A stretch of 64,000 bases of DNA from Actinospica sp035493475 (GTDB taxonomy: Bacteria > Actinomycetota > Actinomycetes > Streptomycetales > Catenulisporaceae), in assembly GCA_035493475.1 (NCBI GenBank), contig DATJIF010000063.1, positions 124,001 to 188,000 of the forward strand. The letters are read 5' to 3'. How positions within the stretch are numbered: position 1 is the first letter of the stretch; every line of letters starts with the position of its first letter. The translations under genes and the position numbers were made by a program. Shown one piece after another: positions 1 through 9,110 of the stretch. The notes beneath the pieces were generated by a model that worked only from the letters and a program-made list of their open reading frames with translations, made no database searches and was not told the origin of the DNA.

Positions 1-77
1 CCAGGCCGCAACGCGCCACCGACCGGTGAGCCCGCGAGAGATTCGCACCCAAGTGTGCGACCAGGTAGAAAGGAACA

Positions 78-575
78 ATGCCGTTCCCCTCCGACCGCCA
101 CGCGAAGCGCGCCGACGACCCCGAGCAGGTCGTCGCGGCATTGCTCACGGCATCCCGCCTGCTCGTCGCCATCGCCGCGAAGTCGCTGGCCGCAGTCGAA
201 GAGACCCTCACACTTCCCCAGTACCGGTTGCTGGTGATGCTCGACTCCCGCGGACCCTCCAGCCTGGCCGGGCTCGCCGAAGCCCTGGAGGTCAACCCCT
301 CCACCGCCCTGCGCATGGTCGAACGGCTCACCACCGCCGGCATGGTCGAGAAGGCGACAAACCCCGCCCGCCGCCGCGAGGTCCAACTGCGGCTGACCGG
401 CTCCGGCTGGCAGACCGTGCGCCAGGTCACCGAATACCGCCGCACCGAGTTCGCCCGCATCGTCGCGGCCATGCCCGCCGAACAGCGCGCCGACCTGGTC
501 TCCTCGCTCACCGCGTTCACCGAGGCCGGCGGCGAACCGGCAGAGCGCCTACCGGTACTGCCCGGCTGGCACTGA
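78..575 (+). CDS. MarR-family transcriptional regulator
   Basis: A 165-residue protein with the MarR layout: N-terminal helix, a winged helix-turn-helix at about residues 50-115 (the SLAGLAEALEVNPSTALRMV recognition region followed by an RRREVQL wing) and a C-terminal dimerisation helix. Such proteins are dimeric DNA-binding repressors, often ligand-responsive; the ligand here is unknown. The ATG follows a good AGAAAGGAA site. The length is normal for the family. The downstream neighbour is a GIY-YIG-like gene 75 nt away. Both lie outside the tRNA-bounded island, so they are probably part of the older flank. The family call is secure; the target genes are not known. Confidence 0.85.
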   Translation: MPFPSDRHAKRADDPEQVVAALLTASRLLVAIAAKSLAAVEETLTLPQYRLLVMLDSRGPSSLAGLAEALEVNPSTALRMVERLTTAGMVEKATNPARRREVQLRLTGSGWQTVRQVTEYRRTEFARIVAAMPAEQRADLVSSLTAFTEAGGEPAERLPVLPGWH

Positions 576-649
576 AACCAACCAGACCCAAGCCGCGCCG
601 CGAGAGGCAACGATCCTCGGCCACGTGCCCAACGGCCAGTCCAGCCTCG

Positions 650-1147
650 GTGGACACGACGGTCATTCCGCAGGTTCCGGGTGTCTACGTGGTCGTCTAT
701 CCCGGCCAGTCACGGCCCGCCTTCCTCACCCAGAACATCGCAGGGCACTTCAAGGGCAAGGACCCGACGGTCGAGCTCATCACGCTCAGTGTGAAGTGGG
801 TCGACGGCGCGAAGGTGATCTACGTTGGAAAGGCGGATGCACGACGGCGCGGCGGCGGTCTACGCGAGCGCATCCGGGAATTTCAGCGCTATGGTGCCGG
901 TGAGCCGGTCGGCCACTCGGGCGGCGCCTACGTCTGGCAGTTAGCCGAGTCGGCGAACCTCCTGATCGCGTGGCGGGCGACCGGTCCCGGCGAGCGGCCG
1001 GCCACCGTGGAAGTAGAACTCATCGACGCGTTCTATCAGGTGCACGATGCGCTTCCATTCGCGAATCGCAACCGCGGACATCGCCCCAGGACACCTTCAA
1101 ACTCAGGCCGCGCATCGACGCTCTCGCTGAGATCGAACTCGACCTGA
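650..1147 (+). CDS. GIY-YIG nuclease-like protein
   Basis: About 165 residues from a GTG at 650. The first half carries a GIY-YIG-like pattern: PGVYVVVY near residues 9-16, VIYVGKAD near 55-62, then LRERIREF with the arginine helix, and an acidic VEVELIDAF in the position of the metal-binding glutamate. The C-terminal SALPFANRNRGHR-like stretch resembles small stand-alone GIY-YIG proteins. The open frame continues upstream to position 26, but that part is antiparallel in composition to, and overlaps, the MarR gene, so it is rejected. No clear Shine-Dalgarno precedes 650, so the start is uncertain. A DNA-cleaving role is inferred from the fold only. Confidence 0.6.
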   Translation: MDTTVIPQVPGVYVVVYPGQSRPAFLTQNIAGHFKGKDPTVELITLSVKWVDGAKVIYVGKADARRRGGGLRERIREFQRYGAGEPVGHSGGAYVWQLAESANLLIAWRATGPGERPATVEVELIDAFYQVHDALPFANRNRGHRPRTPSNSGRASTLSLRSNST

Positions 1148-1578
1148 TCGACCAGGACGCGCACCTGGTTCCACGGTGCCTCGCGCACAGCGGACCTGGG
1201 GCTAGCGATCGGTTCGATGTTCGGATCCTCGGCCGCCCGGACGGTCCCACGGGTGGCTCTGTCGATGGAAACTCACGTACAAAACCAATCGGGCTGGCCG
1301 TATGGCTATCGGTCACCGTGGTCTGCACCAACCTTCAAGCCTGCAACGACCGACGCGCATCAGCACCGGCGTTCGAACCTATGAGTCCCATTCGTGCCGC
1401 ATCCCCTGCGAGTGGTTCAAACGCTAGTCAACGTGCAGCTCAGCGGCATTAGAGCGCATGGCGGAATGATCAATATTGAGGTGAGACGGGCCGATTGCAG
1501 CAGGAATTGAACTGCAATCGACGGTCAGAATTCTTACTAACGGCCCATCAATAGTGCCACTGACCTGCAGCTTTACCG
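1148..1578. other. Non-coding stretch left of the tRNA remnant
   Basis: About 430 nt between the GIY-YIG-like gene and the tRNA-Val 3' half. The frames that cross it have poor protein-like composition and no ribosome-binding site. I see no convincing gene or terminator hairpin. Confidence 0.4.
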
Positions 1579-1620
1579 TGGGCGCTGTTGGGATCGAACC
1601 AACGACATCCGCCTTGTAAG
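1579..1620 (-). repeat. 3' half of a tRNA-Val gene, probable attachment-site junction next to the integrase
   Basis: Read on the minus strand this is CTTACAAGGCGG, then a perfect T-arm (GTTGG-TTCGATC-CCAAC) and an AGCGCCC acceptor strand plus discriminator A: exactly the 42 nt from the anticodon loop to the 3' end of a tRNA-Val(UAC). No 5' half precedes it; the sequence upstream on the minus strand (AGAATTT) is unrelated to tRNA. The missing 30 nt are found at 19120-19149. The integrase gene starts 160 nt to the right, as expected for an att junction. Confidence 0.75.
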
Positions 1621-1782
1621 AAATTCTGATCATGTCTTCCGGCCTCTCGTCTACCAGCATCTTAACATGTTAAGGTGCAGGTCAGGGACGGTTTTGAGGT
1701 TCCGTTGAGGTTCGCGAGAGTTCGCGTGTTTCCGCGGAAGTCTGCTGTAACTGAGCTGCGAACGAGGTGGAAGGAGTAGGGC

Positions 1783-3231
1783 ATGGGCTGGCCTAGGACA
1801 TGGACGACGAAGGACGGGCGGACGCGATACCAGGCGCTCTACCGCGACGCGAAGGGCCACGAGCAGTCGGCTGGCGTGTTCGACTCGGAGGATAAGGCCA
1901 AGAAGGCGTGGGAGAGGCAGGAGGCTTTGGTCGCGCTCGGTCGCGCGGCGGATGTCAGGCGGGGCAGGAAGCGGTTCAAGGCGTACGTGCTCAACGACTG
2001 GTTCCCGAACCACCGGCTCGAGCTGTCCTCGCGGGAGAGCTACCACTACGCGCTGCAGGCCTTGATCCTGCCGGAGTTCGGCAAGATGCGGATGATGGAC
2101 ATCATGCCCTCGGACGTGCGCGAGTGGATCACGCGGATGGAGGCGCAGAAGGTGCCGGTGCACTCGATCCGCAAAGCGAAGGTCGTGATCGACGCGATCT
2201 TCAAGACCGCGCTGAACGAACTGGTGGTCGGCATCCACCCCGGCCACGGCGTCGAGGCTCCCGCGGCCGCCGTCAAGACGAAGCGCATCGTCACCCCGGA
2301 GCAGTTCGACGCCGTCTACCTGGCGATCGAGGATGAGATGTACCGGCTGTTGGTGGAGACCGACATCGAGACCGGGCTGCGGTGGGGCGAGCTGACCGAA
2401 CTGCGCCCGCGCGACATCAACCTCACGACTGGCATGCTGACCGTCACCCGGGCCGTAGTGCACATCAGCCCGGAGATCCATCCCGAGGGCAAGCGGTTCT
2501 ACATCAAGCAGTACCCGAAGGACCGCAAGCACCGTTCGCTCAAGCTCCCCGAGCACCTGGTCAAAAAGATCGAGTGCTACGTCACCGAGAACAATATCGG
2601 GAAGGACGATCTGCTCTTCTGCTTCGTCCAGCCACCGCGGAAGATCGGGCTGCTGCCTGCGGATCTGCCGGATCCGGAGACCTTGGGATGGACGGAGCCC
2701 AACGACGGCGGGCGGACCTACCGGCACGGGACACCCTCGGCGTACAGCAAGGGCCGGTGCCGCTGCCAGCACTGCCGTGACGCGGTTACCGCCTACCGCA
2801 ACCAACGCCGGGCCGAGGGCAAGGACCGGCCGGCCAAGGGCCGCCTGGTCGATACCGACGGGCACGTCTCCTCGGACTGGTTCCGCGCGAACATCTGGTA
2901 CAAGGCGATCGAGCGCTCGGGAATAGGCCTGCATGTGACCCCGCACGGCATGCGCCACGCCCACGCGTCCTGGCTGCTCGCGGGTGGCGCGGATATTCAG
3001 GTGGTCAAGGCCCGGCTTGGGCACGGAAGCATCATCACCACGCAGGGCTACCTGCACACGTTGCCGACCGCCGACGAGACTGCGCTCAAGGCGCTGGACA
3101 CGATCCGCGGCGCTCGGACCGCCGCCTCAACCGACGCAGTCGGCGGAACGATCACGGTGTCCGCGCAGGAGTGGGCGGCGCTACAGGAGGCACAGGCGAA
3201 GTTCGCCGAAATGAAGAAGATCTTCGCCTAG
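1783..3231 (+). CDS. int: Tyrosine-family site-specific integrase
   Basis: A 482-residue phage-type integrase. An N-terminal arm-binding region (to about 60) and a SAM-like core-binding domain (about 65-170) precede the catalytic domain. Catalytic residues visible are R200 (ETGLRWGE), H388-x-x-R391 (PHGMRH), H414 (LGHGS) and nucleophile Y423 (GYLHT). A cysteine-rich insert with C326, C328 and C331 (GRCRCQHCRDAV) lies between the first Arg and the HxxR box, as in a subset of actinobacterial integrases. It would catalyse integration and excision at the tRNA-Val site. The ATG follows GGTGGAAGGAG. It is intact and faces into the island. No adjacent excisionase is seen. Confidence 0.95.
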   Translation: MGWPRTWTTKDGRTRYQALYRDAKGHEQSAGVFDSEDKAKKAWERQEALVALGRAADVRRGRKRFKAYVLNDWFPNHRLELSSRESYHYALQALILPEFGKMRMMDIMPSDVREWITRMEAQKVPVHSIRKAKVVIDAIFKTALNELVVGIHPGHGVEAPAAAVKTKRIVTPEQFDAVYLAIEDEMYRLLVETDIETGLRWGELTELRPRDINLTTGMLTVTRAVVHISPEIHPEGKRFYIKQYPKDRKHRSLKLPEHLVKKIECYVTENNIGKDDLLFCFVQPPRKIGLLPADLPDPETLGWTEPNDGGRTYRHGTPSAYSKGRCRCQHCRDAVTAYRNQRRAEGKDRPAKGRLVDTDGHVSSDWFRANIWYKAIERSGIGLHVTPHGMRHAHASWLLAGGADIQVVKARLGHGSIITTQGYLHTLPTADETALKALDTIRGARTAASTDAVGGTITVSAQEWAALQEAQAKFAEMKKIFA

Positions 3232-3481
3232 CCATTGCTGAGGTGCGGGGCGGGCGCCGCGGAGGTTCCGTCCCGCACTCATTGGTTGGAGTGGCCTACG
3301 TGGTCTGCCTGAAGCTGGCCATCGGAGTTGCAGCGGGTTCGTGGCGCCAGTCAGCGGTTTCGGGTTGCGGAGCCGTCTCAGGGTGGCGCCCTGAACCGCG
3401 TCGGGATCACGGGGGCGTATTAGAGCCTGGCGCAAAGTCGGGGCCGTCTACTCCTGCCGTGCCACGCGGTCCGGGTCTTGG

Positions 3482-4078
3482 CTACTGGAGCAGCCAGTTG
3501 TTGTCGGCAGGGCTCAACGGTAGGGATCGAAGCTTTTGCGTGAAGTCTTCTACAAGTGGACGGTGCGGTGACCGTTCTTTGGTGAAGAACGATGCCTGGT
3601 AGGGTTTCTTGTCAGGGTCGATTTGGAGCCAGACGAAGAGATCCGCGATGTAGCGGTCCTCCGTCCACCGCTTGAAGGTGTCCGCTCCGGTCCAGTTCTG
3701 CATGACCTTGCCCTCTACCGCGATGCCTCCTTGCATGGCCTCGACCATGGTGTGCCATTTCAGCTGGAAGTTCATGGAGGCGAACGTCACCACCCAGGGC
3801 TTGCCGTGGGACGGGTCGTGAGCTTTGAACTGCTTGATCGCGGTGTGTACGAAGCCCAGGATCTTGGAGTTTATAGTCGTGAACTCTTAGAGGTTCAGTT
3901 CTGGGTCTAGCTGTATTTCTGGTGACTTGAACTCATTGAGGTAGCTGGTTCCGTGGCTCGACACCTCAAGGTCAGGTGTCTTCTTCGCGCCCTCGGGGAT
4001 CTTCGCAGCCTGGCAGCCACGTTCTTCGAGGTATGCCACGTAGGTCGCGAGCAGTTCGTCGTGCGTTTTTGCGGCCAC
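3482..4078 (-). pseudogene. PD-(D/E)XK nuclease-like gene interrupted by one in-frame TAA
   Basis: On the minus strand a GTG at 4078 opens a frame that runs to 3482 apart from a single TAA at 3889-3887. The N-terminal 63 residues contain KKTPDLEV followed by YLNEFKSPE, a PD-(D/E)XK arrangement with D, E and K in the expected order. After the TAA the same frame continues with protein-like sequence (EFTTINSKILGFVHTAIKQF) for 134 codons to the normal stop. An AAA/AAG or CAA to TAA change would explain it. Restart at the GTG at 3793 would give only a C-terminal piece. It is therefore a recently inactivated gene, or one needing readthrough. The nuclease assignment rests on the motif alone. Confidence 0.6.
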
Positions 4079-4326
4079 GGCTGCGTCGCTACTCCCTTCA
4101 TCCGTCCAGCTGTCTGTCCCTTCGAGGGTAGCTGGATTTCATCCTTGGTGGGACCTGTTTTCACGAGTTACTCAGGTCATCTAGATTGCATCATTGAAAC
4201 AAAACTGTAGTTGAAAGCAATGGGCCGGTTTTGGCGCTCGACGGAGCCCCATACGTCGCAGAGTCGGACGCGCCAGTGCAGCCATGGGTTTAACATCTCG
4301 TCAACTACGGAGAGACGGAGGTCGAC

Positions 4327-5787
4327 GTGGCTGATCGAGGCAAGGCCGGTATGCAGCTCGGTTCGAATGTCTTGGAGTATCGCTTCGAGAAGGGTGGAAA
4401 CAGCGAGGTTTGGTCGGCGCGTTCGGGTGACCAGGGGACCGTCGTGAAGATTCTCCGTCGGGATGAGGCCAACCGGATCCGACGGTTCTTGGACGAGATC
4501 GCTTTTCATGATCGCTATAAGGACGACGGTGTGCTGCCGCTCCTCGAGAGCGACAGCGAGGGGACCATCAAGTGGTTCAGCATGCCGCCCGCGAAGAAGG
4601 TCCGCGACGCGTTGGCGAAGGACTGGTCGCCGCAGCGAGTGACGGAGACAGTCGGCGTCTACGCCGAGACACTCGCCAGGCTCGCCGCTCAGGGGGTCAG
4701 CCACCGCGACCTGAAGCCCGAGAATCTGTTCGTGCTCAACGATCGGCCCGTGATCGGCGACTTCGGGCTCGTCGACTTTCCGGAGAAGGACGAAATCACC
4801 GACGCCAGCGAACTCATGGGGCCACTTCACTACCACGCTCCTGAGACCCTCACCGACCCGCTTGGCGCGGACGGCAAGGCCGCCGATGTCTGGTCGCTCG
4901 GGAAGACGTTGTGGGTTCTATTGACGGGCCAGACGTTCCCTCTGCCGGGAGAGCATCGCCGCGGCGTGCCGTATGACCTCGGCGACTGGGTGAACCACCC
5001 CCACGCCGCCGCATTGGATGATCTGATCATTCACTGCACCCGGTTCGCCCCGACGAACCGACCACCGATGCAGAACGTCGCGGAGGCCTTGAAACCGCCG
5101 ACTATCGAGCCGGCCGAACTGCGGGACGATGCGACTCGCGAAGAGATCCAGGAGCGATTCATGGCGGTCACGCAGTCGGCCGTTGATGCTGCCAACGAGG
5201 CCGAAGATCTGAACCGTCGCCTCACTGAGATGGACATCGCGCTGACGTTGCATGTGGGTGCTGTCGAGATCGAGTTGGACAACCTGTTCGCGGGCCGCTT
5301 CCAGCACCACCCTTCGGATGCCGACTACGCCGGCATGAGGTTCGGAAGGGATTATGGGGGTCGCACGTACCGCCAGTTCGCGCGGAACGCGATGCTCTAC
5401 ATGCCGATCGACGGGCGTTTGAAGATCGTCCACTCGGTCCGAGTCGATCTCATCGATCCCGCGGGACGGATGCTGCTCTACGGCTACTTCGCGCTCATCG
5501 AGCATTTCGGGCACCGCGACGAGCCGTTGGTTTACCGGGAACTGCCGTCACTGTCGGTCAGCTTGGGCTCGGCAGAATTCCAGGACGCGCTAAACCGCTT
5601 CCATGCGGTGGTCGATGGCTGTCTGGATGAGGTAGTGAAGAAGGCCACTGTGACGTTGACCCGGCCCAAGAGCGAAGCACCGGCCTGGTTCCAGTCGGTT
5701 CCCCCGCAGGCTGCCGACGGCGAGAGCCCCGAGGGTGCGCTGGAGACCGCTGCTGGTGGTTCGGCAGACGTCGAGGCGGAGGGCTAG
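4327..5787 (+). CDS. Hanks-type Ser/Thr protein kinase with C-terminal effector or sensor region
   Basis: A 486-residue soluble protein. Residues about 15-260 form a eukaryotic-like kinase domain: a glycine-rich loop (FEKGGNSEVW), VVK with K41, HRDLKPEN (H126, D128, K130, N133), DFG at 145-147, HAPET and a DVWSLG helix. All catalytic residues are present. There is no transmembrane segment and no PASTA domain, unlike the housekeeping PknB type. Residues about 275-430 form an unrecognised domain (coiled-coil-like start, then LKIVHSVRVDLI...RMLLYGYFALI). The GTG start follows GGAGGT with 5-nt spacing. Its place in a putative defence island suggests an abortive-infection role, but this is inference from context. 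Confidence 0.8.
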   Translation: MADRGKAGMQLGSNVLEYRFEKGGNSEVWSARSGDQGTVVKILRRDEANRIRRFLDEIAFHDRYKDDGVLPLLESDSEGTIKWFSMPPAKKVRDALAKDWSPQRVTETVGVYAETLARLAAQGVSHRDLKPENLFVLNDRPVIGDFGLVDFPEKDEITDASELMGPLHYHAPETLTDPLGADGKAADVWSLGKTLWVLLTGQTFPLPGEHRRGVPYDLGDWVNHPHAAALDDLIIHCTRFAPTNRPPMQNVAEALKPPTIEPAELRDDATREEIQERFMAVTQSAVDAANEAEDLNRRLTEMDIALTLHVGAVEIELDNLFAGRFQHHPSDADYAGMRFGRDYGGRTYRQFARNAMLYMPIDGRLKIVHSVRVDLIDPAGRMLLYGYFALIEHFGHRDEPLVYRELPSLSVSLGSAEFQDALNRFHAVVDGCLDEVVKKATVTLTRPKSEAPAWFQSVPPQAADGESPEGALETAAGGSADVEAEG

Positions 5788-6018
5788 ATGATCGATTCCG
5801 AAGTCTGGGCTGGTCAGTGGTCGTAGGCGATCAACGATCGCTTGTGATGCCCCCCGAGCTTTCGAGAGGCGATGAAAGCCGGGGCGGACCGCACAGAGTT
5901 CGCCGGCGCCTCGGCGACGTCGCCGCTCCGGCCCGAGCTAGTTCGCTGATTGCCGGTGTGGCTCCGTTCGGAGCGGAATTTGCGCGCACTTTGGCCCCCT
6001 GCAGAGCACAATCAGCGC

Positions 6019-7077
6019 ATGCCTGACTTTCGCGCGCCGTGCTCGCCCGGCCTGGAGGAGCTGAAGATGCTCAAAGAGACGCTGAGCGCGGACCTAGCGC
6101 CCGGCGGATTCACCTGGTGGCAGAACTACCTCGACCGGAAACGCGTCGTCCTTGCGAGCGACTACCTCCTCGCCAGTTGCAGCCAGGTCGCGCACCACTT
6201 CGCTCATACAGCGTGGCAGAACCGCGTCTTCAACGAGGCGTGGTTCCCAGAGCGCCAATGGCTTCGCCGACAGCTCAAAACGGGCGACATCCAGGCCATG
6301 CAGATGCGGACCGAAGCGGACGAGGAACGTCTCGTCAAGATCGAGGCCAGCGTCACGAGCTTCTTCCAGGCCTTCGGGAGCATGCTCGACTGCCTAGCTG
6401 CTCTCACGATCGGGATCACTGGCATCGGTGTCGACCTCGTGCGCGCGGACTGGGGCACCCTTCTGACTGCTCGGGGTGGTAAGGGCAACCTCTTGCTACC
6501 AGAGGGAACTTCCGGCCGAAGCGTCCAGTCCGTCGCCCTCGACCGAGTATTGAAGGCAGCGGAGGCCGGTCCGGCCGGATGGCTCAGCTGGGCACTCGCC
6601 ATGCGGAATCTCCTGCTTCACCGCGCAGGCCGCCTTGAGATCCGCCACTTCTACCGGCCGAAACGCGCCAGCGAGCTCGAATACGTCCTGCTGTTGCCGC
6701 GAGATCCGCAACTCACCGAGATCGAGGCACTCCTACTCGGCCTCGGGGTGAAGAGCCTCGTATTGCAGGAGCATGCCGGGGACGTGATGGCCGGACTCAT
6801 CACTCGACTCAATGGCCTGCTTACGGAGACCTGCGGAGCGCTGACAGACGTCTGGACAGCTCGCCGCGCTGACCCTGCCCTGATCAGCCAGCCTGAGAAG
6901 CAGTGGAAAGAGATGTTCCCGGAGAAGCGGCCCCTGTCGAGCTTTGCCGGATTTTCCGTACAGGTTCCAGTGCCTGAGGGAGAGATGCGCGTGTCCGCTG
7001 AACTGGGCGAGCGGCTGATCGCCGCGAAGGTGATGGACGGCGAGCGAGACTTCTGGGTGCGAGAGTTCATCAACTAG
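6019..7077 (+). CDS. HEPN-motif protein of unknown family
   Basis: About 352 residues from an ATG at 6019; an in-frame extension to 5950 has no better start signal. The protein is mostly helical, with a long hydrophobic helix region around residues 110-150. At residues 195-201 it has MRNLLLH, which fits the HEPN RNxxxH motif (R196, N197, H201) found in RNases of toxin and defence systems. No second domain is recognised. It sits alone, with a 230-nt gap after the kinase. If the motif is real the product could be an RNA-cleaving abortive-infection effector. The overall family is not recognised, so only the motif is claimed. Confidence 0.6.
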   Translation: MPDFRAPCSPGLEELKMLKETLSADLAPGGFTWWQNYLDRKRVVLASDYLLASCSQVAHHFAHTAWQNRVFNEAWFPERQWLRRQLKTGDIQAMQMRTEADEERLVKIEASVTSFFQAFGSMLDCLAALTIGITGIGVDLVRADWGTLLTARGGKGNLLLPEGTSGRSVQSVALDRVLKAAEAGPAGWLSWALAMRNLLLHRAGRLEIRHFYRPKRASELEYVLLLPRDPQLTEIEALLLGLGVKSLVLQEHAGDVMAGLITRLNGLLTETCGALTDVWTARRADPALISQPEKQWKEMFPEKRPLSSFAGFSVQVPVPEGEMRVSAELGERLIAAKVMDGERDFWVREFIN

Positions 7078-7270
7078 TCCGCGCAGGACGGTACCCGACG
7101 GATCCACCCAGTCCACGTCCGAGAGCCCTCACGTACTGGCGAGGGCAGGCCGAACGGAAGACGTCCGGCCAGCGCGCAAGCCGCCGGGTAAGATGCCCAA
7201 GGCGCGGTGCAGGTCTCGACGGTCACGCAGTGTTGGCGTCACTCGAGTGACAGCGTGTCAGACTGATGCG

Positions 7271-7859
7271 ATGGATGCCCGCGTCGCCGCGTCCTTCTCT
7301 GCGGCAGGACTCTCATTTATCAGTGTCATCCTCGGGCTGCGATCCCACCGTCGGAGCGACACCGAGCAGTGGTGTAGAGACCGCAAACTCCCGCTCGTAG
7401 CGGAGATCATGGAACTCTCTGATGCGTGCTCTGAGAAGTGGAAGATAGCAGCGGCAGCGTGCCAGAGGTTTCTGGAGACTCCTCCGGGCGAAGATCCACG
7501 CCGTAAAGAGAGGGCTGATGCTTGGAAGCGGGTGCGCGACGAACTCCAAATCGCCAGGGATGAACATCGAAAACTGCGAGAAAAGCTCGTCGAACTGGAC
7601 CTGGTGGCCGGGCGCAGCGCTGCGGCGCCGCGAACTATTGTCCGCGGTTCGCCGGGACATCGGCATTGACCACAAGCTAAGCGGCACTATAGGCCTCGTG
7701 AGGCGATCGAGACGGGAGCGATGGCTTGAGCGCCGACTCCAATCGTTCGCGAGACGCCACGACCTGCACCACTCAAGTCGACCGCTCATCATGCACGGCG
7801 GCGGGCGCGGCAGGTTCGACATGTCGGTTCTCGACTACCCAGCGCAGCGTGCGAAGTGA
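7271..7859 (+). pseudogene. Membrane-anchored small protein, probably frameshifted
   Basis: From an ATG at 7271 (MDARVAASF) the first frame encodes an N-terminal hydrophobic helix (SFSAAGLSFISVILGL) followed by a charged helical domain that ends in a coiled coil (IARDEHRKLREKLVELDLVAG). After about 7612 this frame turns into low-quality sequence and stops at 7669. Meanwhile the frame starting elsewhere becomes protein-like (RELLSAVRRDIGIDH...RRERWLERRLQSFARR) and runs to 7859. Continuous coding character with a frame switch near 7610-7630 suggests a single frameshift. Function unknown. The alternative is that the first frame truly ends at 7669 and the second is chance. Confidence 0.45.
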
Positions 7860-8090
7860 GCCTCCGGGCGACCGGCGCTCCTAGACGCACAGGATGCAGG
7901 CGCACACCGGCCCAGTTCGGCAGGGCATTCATGATCGCAATTAGAGTGCATCGCTCGCCAAAGTCCGCCCTGAAAACCATCTCTGATGAAGCGTCAAGTC
8001 GTGGAATCATTCTCTAGAGGCCCGACTGCAGAGCGCTGGCTGAGGCCGACGGGTAGGTGTAGCGCGCAGGATCCAGGTGGAGGAGGACAT

Positions 8091-8990
8091 GTGAGACCTG
8101 ACGACTTCTACATCACCGAGACGCCCGATCTTGATGCACCCTGGGGCCCAAACACCGATCCGCTAGCCACATCGGTGTGGGGGTCCGGCACCGTCACGTC
8201 CAGGACGCTCGACACGAAACTACTGGACGCGCTGCGCTGCGGCCCTGTTGCCGGACGCGACGACATCGAAGTCGCGAGTGCACTCGCGCGCCTAATACAT
8301 GACGATCTGGAACGCTACGGGACAGACGGCACCGAGGAGATGTCCGAGCCCGAGATTCGCATCGCCATCATCGCGCTGCGCGCTGTCGTCGACCGCGTCG
8401 GCGTCTTCGAATTCAAACTGCCATTCCGCGACTACGGCACGTTTCGCGGCTACTGGGTGCGCAATGACTGCTACGGATCCTGGCAGGCTCGGCGCGACAT
8501 CTTGAACAAGCTGTTCGACCCACTGCACGACGGCCTTGTCGATCTTGAGACACGGGCGCTCTCCTCCACCCTTGCGCAGGCGATCAGCCCTCGAACGGTC
8601 ACTGGATGGGCTCGAGTCGACGAGGAGCTGGCCGAGCTGCGCCGCCACTTTCAAAACGCCCGAACCGAACAGGACTACCGGAACGTCGGTAACGACTGCG
8701 TGATCGTGACCGAGGCTCTCAGCCGTCAGGTCTACAATCCGAAGGTTCATCTCCGCAGGGGCGAGGACGAGCCTCCGGTCGCCCAGACGAAGAACCGCAT
8801 CGACCGGTACATCGAGGACGCGCTGCCGGGCCCGGACAACGCAGCCCTGCGCAAGCTCGCGAAGTCCGCCATCGAGTTCGCGCAGCGCGTCAAGCACAGC
8901 TCGACCTCAACGCGGCGCGAAGCAGGGGTTGCCGCAGATGCCGTCATCCTGCTGGCGAACATCCTACGAAGGCTAGACGAGTCTGCATAG
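8091..8990 (+). CDS. Abortive-infection / HEPN-like protein
   Basis: About 299 residues. The GTG at 8091 is chosen because a strong GGAGGAGG site lies just upstream; an ATG two bases earlier is followed immediately by TGA. The N-terminal half is unrecognised (an FEFKLPFRDYGTFRGYW-rich segment). The C-terminal third (about 210-295) resembles Abi C-terminal/HEPN-type helical domains: a CVIVTEALSRQVY helix, then RVKHSST where such domains often have an R...H pair, then a closing AADAVILLANILRRL helix. The canonical RNxxxH is not intact, so catalysis is doubtful. In the context of the kinase and HEPN genes, a defence role is plausible but inferred. Confidence 0.5.
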   Translation: MRPDDFYITETPDLDAPWGPNTDPLATSVWGSGTVTSRTLDTKLLDALRCGPVAGRDDIEVASALARLIHDDLERYGTDGTEEMSEPEIRIAIIALRAVVDRVGVFEFKLPFRDYGTFRGYWVRNDCYGSWQARRDILNKLFDPLHDGLVDLETRALSSTLAQAISPRTVTGWARVDEELAELRRHFQNARTEQDYRNVGNDCVIVTEALSRQVYNPKVHLRRGEDEPPVAQTKNRIDRYIEDALPGPDNAALRKLAKSAIEFAQRVKHSSTSTRREAGVAADAVILLANILRRLDESA

Positions 8991-9110
8991 GCGACGGCCC
9001 CGAGCGCCCTGGCAACGCACCGCCGACGGTGCTTCGAGTGATGTGCCCCGGGTTTCCGGGAGGCCCCCAAGAAACCCGGGGCGCATCACCCGGACGGTGC
9101 CCCGCGTCGG

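Noticed and set aside
26..649. N-terminal extension of the GIY-YIG-like frame
   Set aside because: It overlaps the MarR gene in another frame and is Arg/Pro-rich; coding starts at about 650.
1651..3057. 468-residue frame antisense to the integrase
   Set aside because: High-GC antisense shadow. The plus-strand integrase has all catalytic motifs.
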